64,000 nt of DNA from Magnetospirillum sp. 64-120 (GCA_001898825.1 MKVK01000011.1:1-64000); one strand, 5' to 3'. Positions 1 to 8,604 are shown, counted from the stretch's first letter. Translations and numbers: made by a program. The notes: generated by a model not told the origin, from the letters alone.

Positions 1-27
1 TCTAGCCCTGGGTGTCTGCAACCGGCA

Positions 28-60
28 GCGTGGATGGCCGGGTCAAGCCCGGCCATGACG
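28..60. repeat. REP-like palindrome
   Basis: A near-perfect hairpin: the 9-base arm ATGGCCGGG at 34-42 pairs with CCCGGCCAT at 48-56 around a 5-base loop, with short flanks ending in ATGACG. Short intergenic palindromes with a CCGGGTCAAGCCCGG-type core are, from general knowledge, a common dispersed repeat in alphaproteobacterial genomes. I see no second copy in this window, so calling it a repeat family member is inference. Confidence 0.45.
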
Positions 61-78
61 AAAAAATCTTTGGCAAAT

Positions 79-120
79 GAAAAGCCCCATATCCGGCGCT
101 ATGCCTGACACGGGGCTTTC
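79..120 (-). terminator. Probable terminator of the DsbA-family gene
   Basis: Arms AAAGCCCC (81-88) and GGGGCTTT (112-119) can pair across a 23-base loop. Read on the minus strand the stem ends in a short T run. It lies about 65 bases beyond the stop codon of the minus-strand gene ending at 186. The long loop and the short T tract keep confidence moderate. Confidence 0.45.
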
Positions 121-185
121 CTCAAACACACCTAGTCCCAACGGCTCTGGATCGCTCCGGGCGCCTTTTTCAATGCTTGGTCCGA

Positions 186-968
186 TCAGTTGGCGCCGGT
201 CAGGCGGCCGCCCTTGCGGGTGATGTCGAACAGCTGCTTGAACACCTGGCCTTCGATGGCGCCCGACAGGGTGCGCGCCGCCTTGCCGTCGGCGCCGGCG
301 ACCACGAAGGACGGGGTCGATGTGATGTCCAGGGCGTGGGCCAGTTCGATGTTCTTCTTGATCTGCTTTTCGATTTCGGGGGCCATCATTTCCTTTTTGA
401 CCTGATCGACGTTCAGGCCGGCTTCGCCCACCAGACGGAAGATGGTCTTTTCGTCCAGCTTGCCGCGGAACTTCATCAGGGCGCGGTGGGCTTCCTCGTA
501 CTTGCCCAGCTTCTTGGCGGCCAGGGCGACGCGGGCGGCGGTCAGGCTGTCTTCCGACAGGATGGGCATGTCCTTGAACACCACCTTGACCTTGCCGTCG
601 GCCTTGGCGGCTTCCAGCATGGGGTCCATCACCACCTTGCAATAGGGGCAGTTGTAATCGAAGAACTCGACGATGACGACGTCGCCCTTGGCGTTTCCGG
701 CCACCGGGTCGTTGGCGTCGGCGAAAATTTCGTCCTTACGCGATTCGATGGCCTTCTTGGCTTCGTTTTCGGCCTGGGCGCGCATCTTTTCGCGCAGGGC
801 CTCGATGGCTTCGCCGATCACTTCGGGATGTTCCATCAGGTAGTCGCGCACGATCTTGCGCACGGCCTCGGTCTGCTTGGCGTCAAAGGTTTCCTGAGCC
901 TGGGCGGGAACGGAGGCCAGCGTGGCGGCCGAAGCCAGCAGGGCGGCGACGAAGGTGGTGCGGATCAT
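186..968 (-). CDS. DsbA-family periplasmic thiol-disulfide oxidoreductase (Com1/ScsC-like)
   Basis: A 260-residue exported thioredoxin-fold protein. Residues 1-24 are a clear signal peptide ending in AQA. A charged helical stretch with EHPEVIGEAIEALREKM follows, then the redox site FFDYNCPYC, and near the C-terminus a TSTPSF cis-proline loop typical of DsbA-like proteins. The helical N-terminal extension before the thioredoxin fold is typical of the Com1/ScsC group, some of which isomerise or reduce disulfides rather than oxidise them, so the direction of the reaction is uncertain. The ATG at 966-968 is chosen because the longer frame upstream has no signal peptide and runs into the neighbouring protease gene. 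It lies just downstream of that protease gene on the same strand and may be cotranscribed with it. Confidence 0.9.
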   Translation of the reverse strand: MIRTTFVAALLASAATLASVPAQAQETFDAKQTEAVRKIVRDYLMEHPEVIGEAIEALREKMRAQAENEAKKAIESRKDEIFADANDPVAGNAKGDVVIVEFFDYNCPYCKVVMDPMLEAAKADGKVKVVFKDMPILSEDSLTAARVALAAKKLGKYEEAHRALMKFRGKLDEKTIFRLVGEAGLNVDQVKKEMMAPEIEKQIKKNIELAHALDITSTPSFVVAGADGKAARTLSGAIEGQVFKQLFDITRKGGRLTGAN

Positions 969-1041
969 CTGTGGAAAATCTCCTGGAACGAAAGCGGGGG
1001 CATTCTGGCCGAACCCTTGCTTGTGGGCAAGGGGGGCTTTG

Positions 1042-2463
1042 TCAGCGGCGGCGTTCGTCGGGTTTGGATTGGTTGGTTTGTTCTTTGATATCCTGGATGC
1101 GCAGCCAGACCGGCCCGGATTTGGGCAGCAGCCGTTCGGCCTTGCCGGCCAGGAAGTTGGCGTCGGTGGCGCGGCCTTCCAGCAATGCCTGTTCGGCCAT
1201 GGCATAGGCGGCCATGCCTTCGTCGCCGGCCCGGCCATAGGCCACCGAGGACAGGCGCCAGCCGGCGCTGTTCTGGGGTTCTTGGTGGGTGGCCAGATTC
1301 AACAGCTTCTGCGCTTCTTCAAGCGCGCCGTCGTCACCTTGTTCGATCAGCGCCTGGGCCAGGCCGATTTTCAGCAAGGCGTTGTCGGGCAGCAGTTCCA
1401 CCGACCGGCGATAAGGCGCGATGGCTTCGGCGCCGCGGCCGTTCTCGAACAGCATCTGTCCCTTCAGTTCCTGGAAATAGGGGTCATTGGGGCGTTCGGC
1501 GATCAGGCCGTCGATCAGGGGCAGGGCCTTGTCCATCTCGGGCTTGCGGTAATAGGCGATGGCGCGGGCATAGCGGGCCTCGATGGCCGGATCGTTTTCC
1601 TTGTAGCGCAAAAGCGTGCGGCTGGGCTGTTCCAAGAAGGCGAACAGCTTGGCCCGCATGCGACGGTGCATTTCGGCGAATTCCGGCCGGGTCGGCGCGT
1701 CGGCATAGGGCGAGCGGCTGACATAGTCGCGGATGAAGGCGACACGGTCCCGGGTCAGCGGGTGGGTGCGCACATAGGGGTCCTGACGGGCCACCACCAA
1801 CAGTTCCTGGTCGCCCAGGATGTCGAAGAACTGCAGCAATCCCTTGGCCGACTGATGGGTGGCGTCCAGGTATTTCATCGCCGCCTGGTCGGCCGAGGAT
1901 TCCTCGGTACGGCTGTAGGTCAAAAGGTTGCGCACGGCGATTTCCTGGCCGCCCATGGCGATGGCCCCGGCCACGTCGCCGCGACCCGAGGCGACGCCAA
2001 CGGCGGCGCCCAGCAACGTCGCCACCAGGGCTTCGGTGCCGGCATTGCCGGCGGCGTCGCGCAGCCGCGCCAGATGGCCGCCGGCGATGTGGCCGGTTTC
2101 GTGGGCCATCACCCCGATCAGCTGATTGGCGCTTTCCGAACGGATCAAAAGGCCGGTGTGGAAAAACATGTTCAGCCCACCGGCGACGAAGGCGTTCAGC
2201 GAGTTGTCGACGATCAGGTGCAGACGAACCGAATCGGGATCAAGACCCGCCGCCTGGAAGAGTGGCGCGGAGTAGGCGCGAATGGTATTTTCCACCTCCG
2301 CGTCGCGGATGAAGCTGCGTTTCTGCTGTTGCTGGGCCTGTCCGGCAGTGGCGGAAAGGGACAGAAACAGGGTTGCCAAAAGGAACAATCGCGTGAGCAA
2401 AAGCCATACTCCGGTCGGTCGGTCTTTACTTCGCCTCGCCACGGGATCCGCCCTTTTGGCCAT
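1042..2463 (-). CDS. M48-family zinc metalloprotease with TPR repeats (BepA/YfgC-like)
   Basis: A 473-residue envelope protease. A hydrophobic segment at about residues 18-42 (signal peptide or anchor) precedes the M48 domain, which carries the zinc site HETGH at 121-125 and the third-ligand motif ESSAD at 188-192. From about residue 270 to the end there are TPR-like helical repeats. This domain order matches BepA/YfgC, a periplasmic chaperone-protease of outer-membrane protein assembly; that role here is inferred from family. The start codon lies inside the 5' end of the divergent gene that starts at 2393, so the two 5' ends overlap by about 70 bases. A shorter start within the signal region is possible. 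Confidence 0.9.
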   Translation of the reverse strand: MAKRADPVARRSKDRPTGVWLLLTRLFLLATLFLSLSATAGQAQQQQKRSFIRDAEVENTIRAYSAPLFQAAGLDPDSVRLHLIVDNSLNAFVAGGLNMFFHTGLLIRSESANQLIGVMAHETGHIAGGHLARLRDAAGNAGTEALVATLLGAAVGVASGRGDVAGAIAMGGQEIAVRNLLTYSRTEESSADQAAMKYLDATHQSAKGLLQFFDILGDQELLVVARQDPYVRTHPLTRDRVAFIRDYVSRSPYADAPTRPEFAEMHRRMRAKLFAFLEQPSRTLLRYKENDPAIEARYARAIAYYRKPEMDKALPLIDGLIAERPNDPYFQELKGQMLFENGRGAEAIAPYRRSVELLPDNALLKIGLAQALIEQGDDGALEEAQKLLNLATHQEPQNSAGWRLSSVAYGRAGDEGMAAYAMAEQALLEGRATDANFLAGKAERLLPKSGPVWLRIQDIKEQTNQSKPDERRR

Positions 2464-3979
2464 GCTGGCCGCTTGTGGTGATCCCCGTGCCGTGGGCAGT
2501 GTCGGTTACGTCCAAGGCTTTGCCGGCCTGGTCGCGGCGGACGAGCCGCAGGCCGTGCTGGTCGCCCGCGATGTTCTGTCCGCCGGCGGTTCCGCGGCTG
2601 ACGCCGCGGTGGCTTTGTATTTCACCTTGGCGGTGACCCAGCCGTCAACTGCCAGCTTGGGCGGCGGCGGTGTCTGTCTGGTCCACGACAAGAAGCAAAA
2701 GACCACCGAGGCCATCGACTTCCTGCCGCGCGCCGCCAGCACCGCCGCCGGCAACCGTCTGGCCACCGGGGTGCCCGGCGCGGTGCGCGGTTTTTATTCC
2801 CTACACGCCAAATATGGCAAATTAAGGTGGGAAAGCCTGTTGGCCGAAGGTGAGCGTCTGGCCCGTCTGGGGACCCCGGTGTCGCGGGCTTTCGCCGCTG
2901 ACCTGGCCATCGGCGCGCGCATGCTGGCCGCCGACCCGGTGTCGCGCAAGGTGTTCTTCCCGAATGGCCGGCCGCTGGTGGAAGGCCAGACCTTCGAACA
3001 ATACGATTTGGCCGGCACCATCGCCCGCATCCGCCGGGCGCCGGGCGACTTTTATACCGGCGCCTATGCCAAGGCCTTGGTGGAAGCGGTGGAAAATGCC
3101 GGCGGCAGCCTGACCACCGCCGACCTGATCAACATGCGTCCCAGCGCCGGGCCGGCTTTGACCGTCAAGAACGGTGACGAGGTCATGCACTTCACCCAGC
3201 CGCCGGCGGTGGCCGGGGCGGTGGCCGCCCGCATGATGACCGCTCTGGAACCCCGCTGGGAAAAGGTCTCGGCCGACGAAAAGCCGCATCTGCTGGCGGA
3301 AGCCGCCGCCCGCGCTTTCGCCGAACGCAGTCAGTGGATGAATCCCGACGGATCGGCCAAGACGGCGTTCTATACCTCGAACGGATCGAACCTGCTGGAC
3401 GGCTATGACCCGGCCAAGCATCAACCGGTCTCGGCCGACCGTCCCGCCGACGCGGTGCCGGCCTCGGGCTTCGTCATCCTGGATTACCAGGGTAACGGCG
3501 TCGCCTGCAACGTCACCACCTATGGCCTGTTCGGCACCGGCCGCATGCTGGCCGGCACCGGCATCTTCATGGCGGCGGCACCGGGCGTGAACAGCGGCCC
3601 GCCGGCCGTCGGCCCGGTAATGGTGGTCAACCCCAATGTGCAGGAACTGCGTTTCGCCGCCGTCGCCAGCGGCGGCGCCACCGCGCCCACCGCCCTGACC
3701 CAGGTTCTGTTGGAGACCCAACTGTCCGGGGCCAAGCTGGAGGATGCCCTGGCCGCCGGCCGGGTGCACCATTCCGGCAATCCCGACATGACTTTTGTCG
3801 AGGAAGGCAAGGTGGACGAGTCGCTGTTGGCCAAGCGCGGCCATCAGGTCAAGGCGGTGGCCATGCCGTCGCGGGTCAACGCCTTGAAGTGTGGGACCGG
3901 CAATCCCGGATTCACCCGCTGCCAGGTCGCCGCCGACCCACGCGGCAACGGCATGGCCGTGGTGGTGGGCAGGGATTGA
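2393..3979 (+). CDS. Gamma-glutamyltransferase-like lipoprotein, catalytic Thr apparently missing
   Basis: A 528-residue protein of the gamma-glutamyltranspeptidase fold. The GTG start at 2393 follows an AGGA ribosome site by about 8 bases and gives a lipoprotein signal with lipobox LAAC, so it is probably a membrane-anchored periplasmic lipoprotein. Family landmarks are visible: LSAGGSAADAAVA, QPSTASLGGGG near the start, then GLFGTGRMLAGTGIF, ASGGATAP and AAGRVHH. At the autoprocessing site, where active enzymes have TTHxSVVD, this protein reads ASGFVILD, and the usual SSM motif reads AVGP. I infer that it cannot self-cleave and may be a non-catalytic relative. The downstream aminotransferase begins 4 bases after its stop. 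Confidence 0.82.
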   Translation: MSKSHTPVGRSLLRLATGSALLAMLAACGDPRAVGSVGYVQGFAGLVAADEPQAVLVARDVLSAGGSAADAAVALYFTLAVTQPSTASLGGGGVCLVHDKKQKTTEAIDFLPRAASTAAGNRLATGVPGAVRGFYSLHAKYGKLRWESLLAEGERLARLGTPVSRAFAADLAIGARMLAADPVSRKVFFPNGRPLVEGQTFEQYDLAGTIARIRRAPGDFYTGAYAKALVEAVENAGGSLTTADLINMRPSAGPALTVKNGDEVMHFTQPPAVAGAVAARMMTALEPRWEKVSADEKPHLLAEAAARAFAERSQWMNPDGSAKTAFYTSNGSNLLDGYDPAKHQPVSADRPADAVPASGFVILDYQGNGVACNVTTYGLFGTGRMLAGTGIFMAAAPGVNSGPPAVGPVMVVNPNVQELRFAAVASGGATAPTALTQVLLETQLSGAKLEDALAAGRVHHSGNPDMTFVEEGKVDESLLAKRGHQVKAVAMPSRVNALKCGTGNPGFTRCQVAADPRGNGMAVVVGRD

Positions 3980-3983
3980 CGTG

Positions 3984-5132
3984 ATGGCGTTCAAGGTCGC
4001 GGCGCGGGGCGCCATATCGCCCTTCATCGTCATGGATGTCATGCGGGCCGCCAACGAACGCGCCGCCCAAGGCGGCGACGTGGTGCACCTGGAGGTGGGC
4101 CAGCCTTCGGGCCAGGCGCCGTCGCGGGTGCTGGCGGCGGCCAGGGCGGCCTTGGACTGCGATCCCATCGGCTATACCGAGGCGTTCGGCCTGCCCATTT
4201 TGCGTGAAAAGATCGCCGGCCATTATCGCCATGCCTATGGTGTGTCCGTCGATCCGGCGCGTATCGCGGTGACCACCGGTTCGTCGGCGGGCTTCCTGTT
4301 GGCCTTCGTGGCCGCTTTCGAACCCGGCGACCGGGTGGCGGTGGCCGCACCCGGTTATCCTGCCTATCGCAACATCCTGACCGCCTTGGGCGTCGAATGC
4401 GTGCTGGTGCCGGTGGGGCCCCAGTCGCGTTATCAGTTGACGGTCGAGGTGCTGCAAAAGGTCGAAGGCCGGCTGGATGGGGTGGTGGTGGCGTCGCCGT
4501 CCAATCCCACCGGGTCGATGCTGAACCAAGTCGAGGTGGCGGCGTTGTCGGCGTGGTGTGAAACCAACGGTGTGCGCCTGATCTCGGATGAAATATATCA
4601 CGGCATCACCTATGGCGCCCCGGCGGCTACCGCCTTGGGGCAGGCCGACCATGGGGTGATCGTCAACTCGTTCTCGAAATATTACGCCATGACCGGCTGG
4701 CGCCTGGGTTGGCTGGTGCTTCCTGACGATCTGCTGCGTTCGGTGGAATGCCTGCAGCAGAACCTGTTCATCTCGGCCCCGACGCTCAGCCAATTGGCGG
4801 CGGCGGCGGTGTTCGATTCCTATGAAGAATTGGACGCCCGGGTGGCGGGCTATGCCAGGAACCGCGACATCTTGCTGAACGAGTTGCCGAAAGCGGGGTT
4901 TCGCAAACTGGCGCCGTCGGACGGCGCTTTCTATCTGTATGCCGACATCGCCGAGCTGACCAACGACAGCGCCGATTTCTGTCGCCGCATGCTGGCTGAA
5001 ACCGGGGTGGCGACCACGCCGGGCGTCGATTTCGACCCGCTGGCCGGCGCCCACACCATGCGCTTTTCCTTTGCCGGTTCGGCCGAGGACATGGTGAAAG
5101 CGGCGGATCGGCTTAGGGGCTGGCGGAAATAG
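3984..5132 (+). CDS. Class I/II pyridoxal-phosphate aminotransferase
   Basis: A 382-residue fold-type I aminotransferase of the aspartate aminotransferase family. Visible landmarks are SPSNPTG at 171-177, the pyridine-binding Asp in SDEIY (202), the Schiff-base lysine in NSFSKYYAMTGWRLG (Lys232) and the substrate-carboxylate Arg in FSFAGS near the end. The amino donor cannot be told from sequence. The ATG at 3984 is used; a GTG directly before it (3981) is an alternative. It follows the lipoprotein gene by 4 bases and is probably in its operon. Its last 20 bases overlap the 3' end of the convergent molybdopterin-binding gene. Confidence 0.9.
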   Translation: MAFKVAARGAISPFIVMDVMRAANERAAQGGDVVHLEVGQPSGQAPSRVLAAARAALDCDPIGYTEAFGLPILREKIAGHYRHAYGVSVDPARIAVTTGSSAGFLLAFVAAFEPGDRVAVAAPGYPAYRNILTALGVECVLVPVGPQSRYQLTVEVLQKVEGRLDGVVVASPSNPTGSMLNQVEVAALSAWCETNGVRLISDEIYHGITYGAPAATALGQADHGVIVNSFSKYYAMTGWRLGWLVLPDDLLRSVECLQQNLFISAPTLSQLAAAAVFDSYEELDARVAGYARNRDILLNELPKAGFRKLAPSDGAFYLYADIAELTNDSADFCRRMLAETGVATTPGVDFDPLAGAHTMRFSFAGSAEDMVKAADRLRGWRK

Positions 5133-6567
5133 GCAGGTCCAGAACCTGTTCGGCGTGGTCGATCAGCAGATGGGCCAAGGATGTGGCGCCGAAATGGCTG
5201 GAATGGATCAGGCAGGAATCGCCGGTGGTGATGATGGCCCGGCCTTCTTCCGGGTCCAGCGCCTTCAGCATGTGTCCCACGTCGGTCACCGAGATGGTGG
5301 CGCCTTCGGCGAAGACCAGGGCGGCGTCCACGTCGTCGGGCAGTGCCGCCAGACCGGCGGCGAAGGGATTGTCGTCTTCCCGCAGCAGACGGATGTCGCA
5401 GGGCGGCAGGTTTTCCTCGGCGGCGTCGCTGGCGCTGGACGCCACCACCACCAGGGGTTCCAGACCGGCCGCCAGGGCGGTTTCCACCGCCTGGGCGCCG
5501 TCGCCGTCGCCGGCCAGCACGATGGCGGCGGCGTGGGGCAGATCGTTGGGGGTGGTGATGGCCGGCCAGGCGGCGCCCGAGGCATGACCGCCCAGATCCT
5601 TCAGCAACCCGCCGGCCCCCATGCGCATGATGTCCTTGGGCTTGACGGGGACGTCGGCGGCCAGACGGGCCAGCACCCAATCCAGGCCGTTGGGCTTGGG
5701 CGAACGGGCGCAGCCCGGCAGGGTGACAACCGCAACATGGCCCACATGGCCCAGCAACAACAGGTTGCCCGGGTCCACCGGCATGCCGAAATGGTCGATG
5801 GTGCCGCCGGCCTTTTCCAGGGCGCTGGGGGCGACGTCGCGACGGTCGACGGTGGCCGAGGCGCCGATGATCAGCACCAGGGTGACGTCGCCGGCCAGCG
5901 CCTTGGTCAGGCAGCGTTCCAGCGATCCGATGTCGTGGGGGCAGCGATGCTCGGCGGTGATTTCGCCGCCCAGGGCTTCGACCCGGGCGCGGGTGACGGA
6001 CGCGGCGGCGGTCAGGGTCTTGTCGCGGATGCCGGGCAAGGTGGTCAGGATCAGCGCCGCCTTGATGGGCTTGATGGGCTGCACGCTGACCAGCGACCCA
6101 CCGGTCGAGGCATAGGCGGCGCAGGCGTCCACCGTATGCCGGCTGACCCCGAAGGGGATGATCTTGATGGTGGCGATCATCTGACGCGGCCGGGCGATGA
6201 CATAGGGGGGCACGGTGGCCACCGTCACCGCTTCGTCCACCAGGTTCAGGCGGTCCAGGCGGTCGCGGTCGATGACCACCACGCCGCCCTGGGTGGCGAA
6301 CAGGTTGCAGCGTCCGGCGAAGGCGCCGTTGCTTTGCACGCCGGGGCCGGCCAAAGCGTTGGCGACGGCTTGCGCCGCCTGGTTTTCGTCCAGGTCGCCG
6401 TCTTCCAGTCGCGCCCCGGTGACGAAGTTCATGCCGGCCTGCTTCAACAGCGCGACGTCGGTGGCCGACAGCACCCGGCCCTTCTTCAGCATCTGGGTCG
6501 GCAGGCGCAGGGAATGGGCCAGGATCAAGCCTTCGGCCTCGTCGATCCGCACTTCCCCGAATTGCAT
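5113..6567 (-). CDS. Molybdopterin-binding protein with degenerate MobA-like C-terminal domain
   Basis: A 484-residue protein. The middle third carries a MoaB/MogA/MoeA-type molybdopterin-binding domain: LILTTLPGIRDKT, then LIIGASATVDRRDVAPSAL, and VVTLPGCARSPKPNGLDW. The last ~140 residues begin AAAIVLAGDGDG, which resembles the start of a MobA/MocA nucleotidyltransferase, but the expected Gly-rich nucleotide loop with Arg and Lys is not intact. Alphaproteobacteria have molybdopterin-binding/NTP-transferase fusions of about this size, so this may be one whose second domain has decayed. The ATG at 6567 is preceded by an AAGGG ribosome site about 7 bases away. It overlaps the convergent aminotransferase by 20 bases. 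Confidence 0.78.
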   Translation of the reverse strand: MQFGEVRIDEAEGLILAHSLRLPTQMLKKGRVLSATDVALLKQAGMNFVTGARLEDGDLDENQAAQAVANALAGPGVQSNGAFAGRCNLFATQGGVVVIDRDRLDRLNLVDEAVTVATVPPYVIARPRQMIATIKIIPFGVSRHTVDACAAYASTGGSLVSVQPIKPIKAALILTTLPGIRDKTLTAAASVTRARVEALGGEITAEHRCPHDIGSLERCLTKALAGDVTLVLIIGASATVDRRDVAPSALEKAGGTIDHFGMPVDPGNLLLLGHVGHVAVVTLPGCARSPKPNGLDWVLARLAADVPVKPKDIMRMGAGGLLKDLGGHASGAAWPAITTPNDLPHAAAIVLAGDGDGAQAVETALAAGLEPLVVVASSASDAAEENLPPCDIRLLREDDNPFAAGLAALPDDVDAALVFAEGATISVTDVGHMLKALDPEEGRAIITTGDSCLIHSSHFGATSLAHLLIDHAEQVLDLPISASP

Positions 6568-6668
6568 CGCCCACCCTTTCCCTGTTTGGCATGATTGTAA
6601 CCAAGCCTGCGCACTTTGCCACCGCCAAAGCCTGATTGTATGATCAGTTCGGGTCAAAGGAGACATTC

Positions 6669-7232
6669 ATGCCGTTCGCGGTCAAATCCTGTTTCGACGT
6701 GGTGTTGTGGTTCAGCGATAAGGCGTTGAACGAAAACGAGTATATCCAGCCGCAAAAGCTGCACCGGCTGATCTTTCTGGCCCAGGCCTATTTCTCGGTG
6801 GCCTATCCGGGGCGCAAGCTGATGCCGGCGACCTTCGTCACCGACAGCTTCGGTCCCATCGAGCCGACGGTGTTCCATGCACTGGCCTATGGGCGGCCGC
6901 CCATGTTGGACCCCAATCCGCTGCCCGATCAGGTGGCGTCGTTCCTGGACGGCATCTGGCGGCGTTATGGCGGCTATTCCGCCGATGCCCTGACGCGGAA
7001 GCTGAACGAGCATCCGGCGGTGCAAGCCGCCATGCAAAAGGGCCTGAACGAGGAAATCCCCCTGGTGGCCATGGTCAAGTTCTATGCCGACGCCGCCAAG
7101 GGCAACCCAGGCAGCGCGGTGGCCGCCGAAACCGCCAAGGTGGTCAAGCCGCGCCTGATGCGCAGCCAGTCGGGCAAGGCGGTGGCGGTCACCGGCTGGG
7201 CGCCGAAGCCGTTGGCGGAAAAGAAGGATTAA
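6669..7232 (+). CDS. Panacea-domain (DUF4065/SocA-like) protein
   Basis: A 187-residue soluble protein. The stretch QKLHRLIFLAQAYFSVA followed by FVTDSFGPIEPTVFHAL matches the Panacea/DUF4065 signature (a helical QKLLYxAQ segment, then a GPVxxxVYxxL segment). Members include the SocA antitoxin of Caulobacter and many toxin-antitoxin or phage-linked proteins. No toxin-like gene lies beside it, so an antitoxin role is only a possibility. An AAGGAG ribosome site 7-8 bases before the ATG at 6669 supports the start. The stop codon overlaps that of the convergent DUF455 gene by 4 bases (TTAA). Confidence 0.65.
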   Translation: MPFAVKSCFDVVLWFSDKALNENEYIQPQKLHRLIFLAQAYFSVAYPGRKLMPATFVTDSFGPIEPTVFHALAYGRPPMLDPNPLPDQVASFLDGIWRRYGGYSADALTRKLNEHPAVQAAMQKGLNEEIPLVAMVKFYADAAKGNPGSAVAAETAKVVKPRLMRSQSGKAVAVTGWAPKPLAEKKD

Positions 7233-8026
7233 TCCCGCTTCGCCAGTTCTTCGTACCAATCCTGGTCGAAGTCCGCTTGCGCCCGGGCCGCATGGTTGAA
7301 CGGCGCCTTCAGGCCGCCGGGGAAACGTTCGGCCATCAGCCGCTGATATTCGGTTTTGCCATCCCAGCCGCGCTTTTGCGCCAGATGCTTGAACCAGCGC
7401 ACGCCGGCGGCGACGTGGGTGATCTCGTCCTTGTAGATCACCTCCAAGGCCGGGGGCGTCAGGGTGTCGCCGTTGCGGGCCAGGCGGTCCATTGTCGCCG
7501 GCGTGGTGTCCAGGCCGCGGGCTTCCAGGGTCATCGGCACCACCACCAGCCGGGCGGCCAGATCGTCGGCGGTCTTTTCGGCGGCTTGCCACAGCCCGTC
7601 ATGGGCCGGCAGGTCGCCATAGGCGGCGCCCAAGCTGGCCAGCAGGTCTTCCAGCATCTCGAAATGCAAGGCTTCGTCCACCGCCACCTGAATCCAGTCG
7701 TCGTAAAAGCCTTTCGGCATGTCTTCGCCGGTGAAGCGGGCGACGATGTCCCAGGCCAGGTCGATGGCGTTCAGCTCGATATGGGCCAGGGCGTGCAACA
7801 GGCCGATGCGGCCCCGGTCGCCCTTGTAGGCGCGCTTGGGCATCTCTTTCGGCGGCAGCAATTGCGGGCGCTGGGGCCGTGCCGGCCGGTCGGGCGGCGG
7901 GCAGGTGCCGACGCTTTCGACATCGCCATTCTTCCAACGGGCGGCGATGTCGCGGGTCAGGCGGCATTTTTCGGCGGGATCGGCGGCGGACAGGGCCGCG
8001 ACGGCGGCTGCGCTGAGGGTGTTCAT
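7229..8026 (-). CDS. DUF455 ferritin-like family protein
   Basis: A 265-residue helical protein of the DUF455 family. Glu/His pairs typical of ferritin-like diiron proteins occur in the expected order: ALAHIELNAIDL, VDEALHFEML and YKDEITHVAAG. A carboxylate-bridged diiron centre is therefore likely, but no substrate is known to me. The ATG at 8026 gives the conserved-looking N-terminus MNTLSAAAV; a longer start at 8104 would overlap the peroxiredoxin gene. It lies 46 bases downstream of bcp on the same strand and is probably cotranscribed with it, which would fit oxidative-stress use. Confidence 0.85.
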   Translation of the reverse strand: MNTLSAAAVAALSAADPAEKCRLTRDIAARWKNGDVESVGTCPPPDRPARPQRPQLLPPKEMPKRAYKGDRGRIGLLHALAHIELNAIDLAWDIVARFTGEDMPKGFYDDWIQVAVDEALHFEMLEDLLASLGAAYGDLPAHDGLWQAAEKTADDLAARLVVVPMTLEARGLDTTPATMDRLARNGDTLTPPALEVIYKDEITHVAAGVRWFKHLAQKRGWDGKTEYQRLMAERFPGGLKAPFNHAARAQADFDQDWYEELAKRD

Positions 8027-8072
8027 GGGCCGTCGATTTAACAGAGACGGCCCATTTTGACCATTCAAACCA

Positions 8073-8534
8073 TTACAGCTCGTGCAGGGCGCCCAAGACT
8101 TCATGCACGTGGTTGGCCACCTTGACCTTGCGCCAGATGGCGCGGACCACGCCGTTTTCGTCGATCAGGAAGGTGGACCGTTCGATGCCCATGCTTTTCT
8201 TGCCGTACAGGTTCTTTTCCTTCCACACCCCGTAAAGCTGGCACAGGCTGCCTTCCGGGTCGGTGACCAGCGGGAAGGGGAGGTTGTGCTTGGCGCGGAA
8301 CTTGGTGTGGCTGGCGACGCCATCCTTGGACACGCCCAGGATTTCCGCCTTGTTGACGGTGAAGCGCAGATATTCGTCGCGGAATTGCTGGGCCTCGGTG
8401 GTGCAGCCCGGCGTGTCGTCCTTGGGATAGAAATACAGCACCAGACGCTTGCCCTTGTAATCAGCCAGGGAACGCGGGCCTTCGTCGGTATCGATCGAGA
8501 AGTCGGGGGCGGGCTGCCCGATGGTCACGCTCAT
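8073..8534 (-). CDS. bcp: Thioredoxin-dependent peroxiredoxin, Bcp/PrxQ family
   Basis: A 153-residue cytosolic peroxiredoxin that reduces hydroperoxides. The peroxidatic cysteine sits in YPKDDTPGCTTEAQQF. The resolving cysteine found five residues later in E. coli Bcp is a Gln here, so this is a variant lacking that cysteine; the other cysteine visible (SLCQLYG) could serve instead. The ATG at 8534 is chosen over two upstream Met codons because AAGGA lies 7 bases before it. It heads a probable two-gene unit with the DUF455 protein. Confidence 0.93.
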   Translation of the reverse strand: MSVTIGQPAPDFSIDTDEGPRSLADYKGKRLVLYFYPKDDTPGCTTEAQQFRDEYLRFTVNKAEILGVSKDGVASHTKFRAKHNLPFPLVTDPEGSLCQLYGVWKEKNLYGKKSMGIERSTFLIDENGVVRAIWRKVKVANHVHEVLGALHEL

Positions 8535-8604
8535 GGCTTGGTCCTTCATCACTGGCGGTTGGGGCGGATGCCCCGGAAGATTTGTATAAGCTGCACTGCA
8601 ACAA

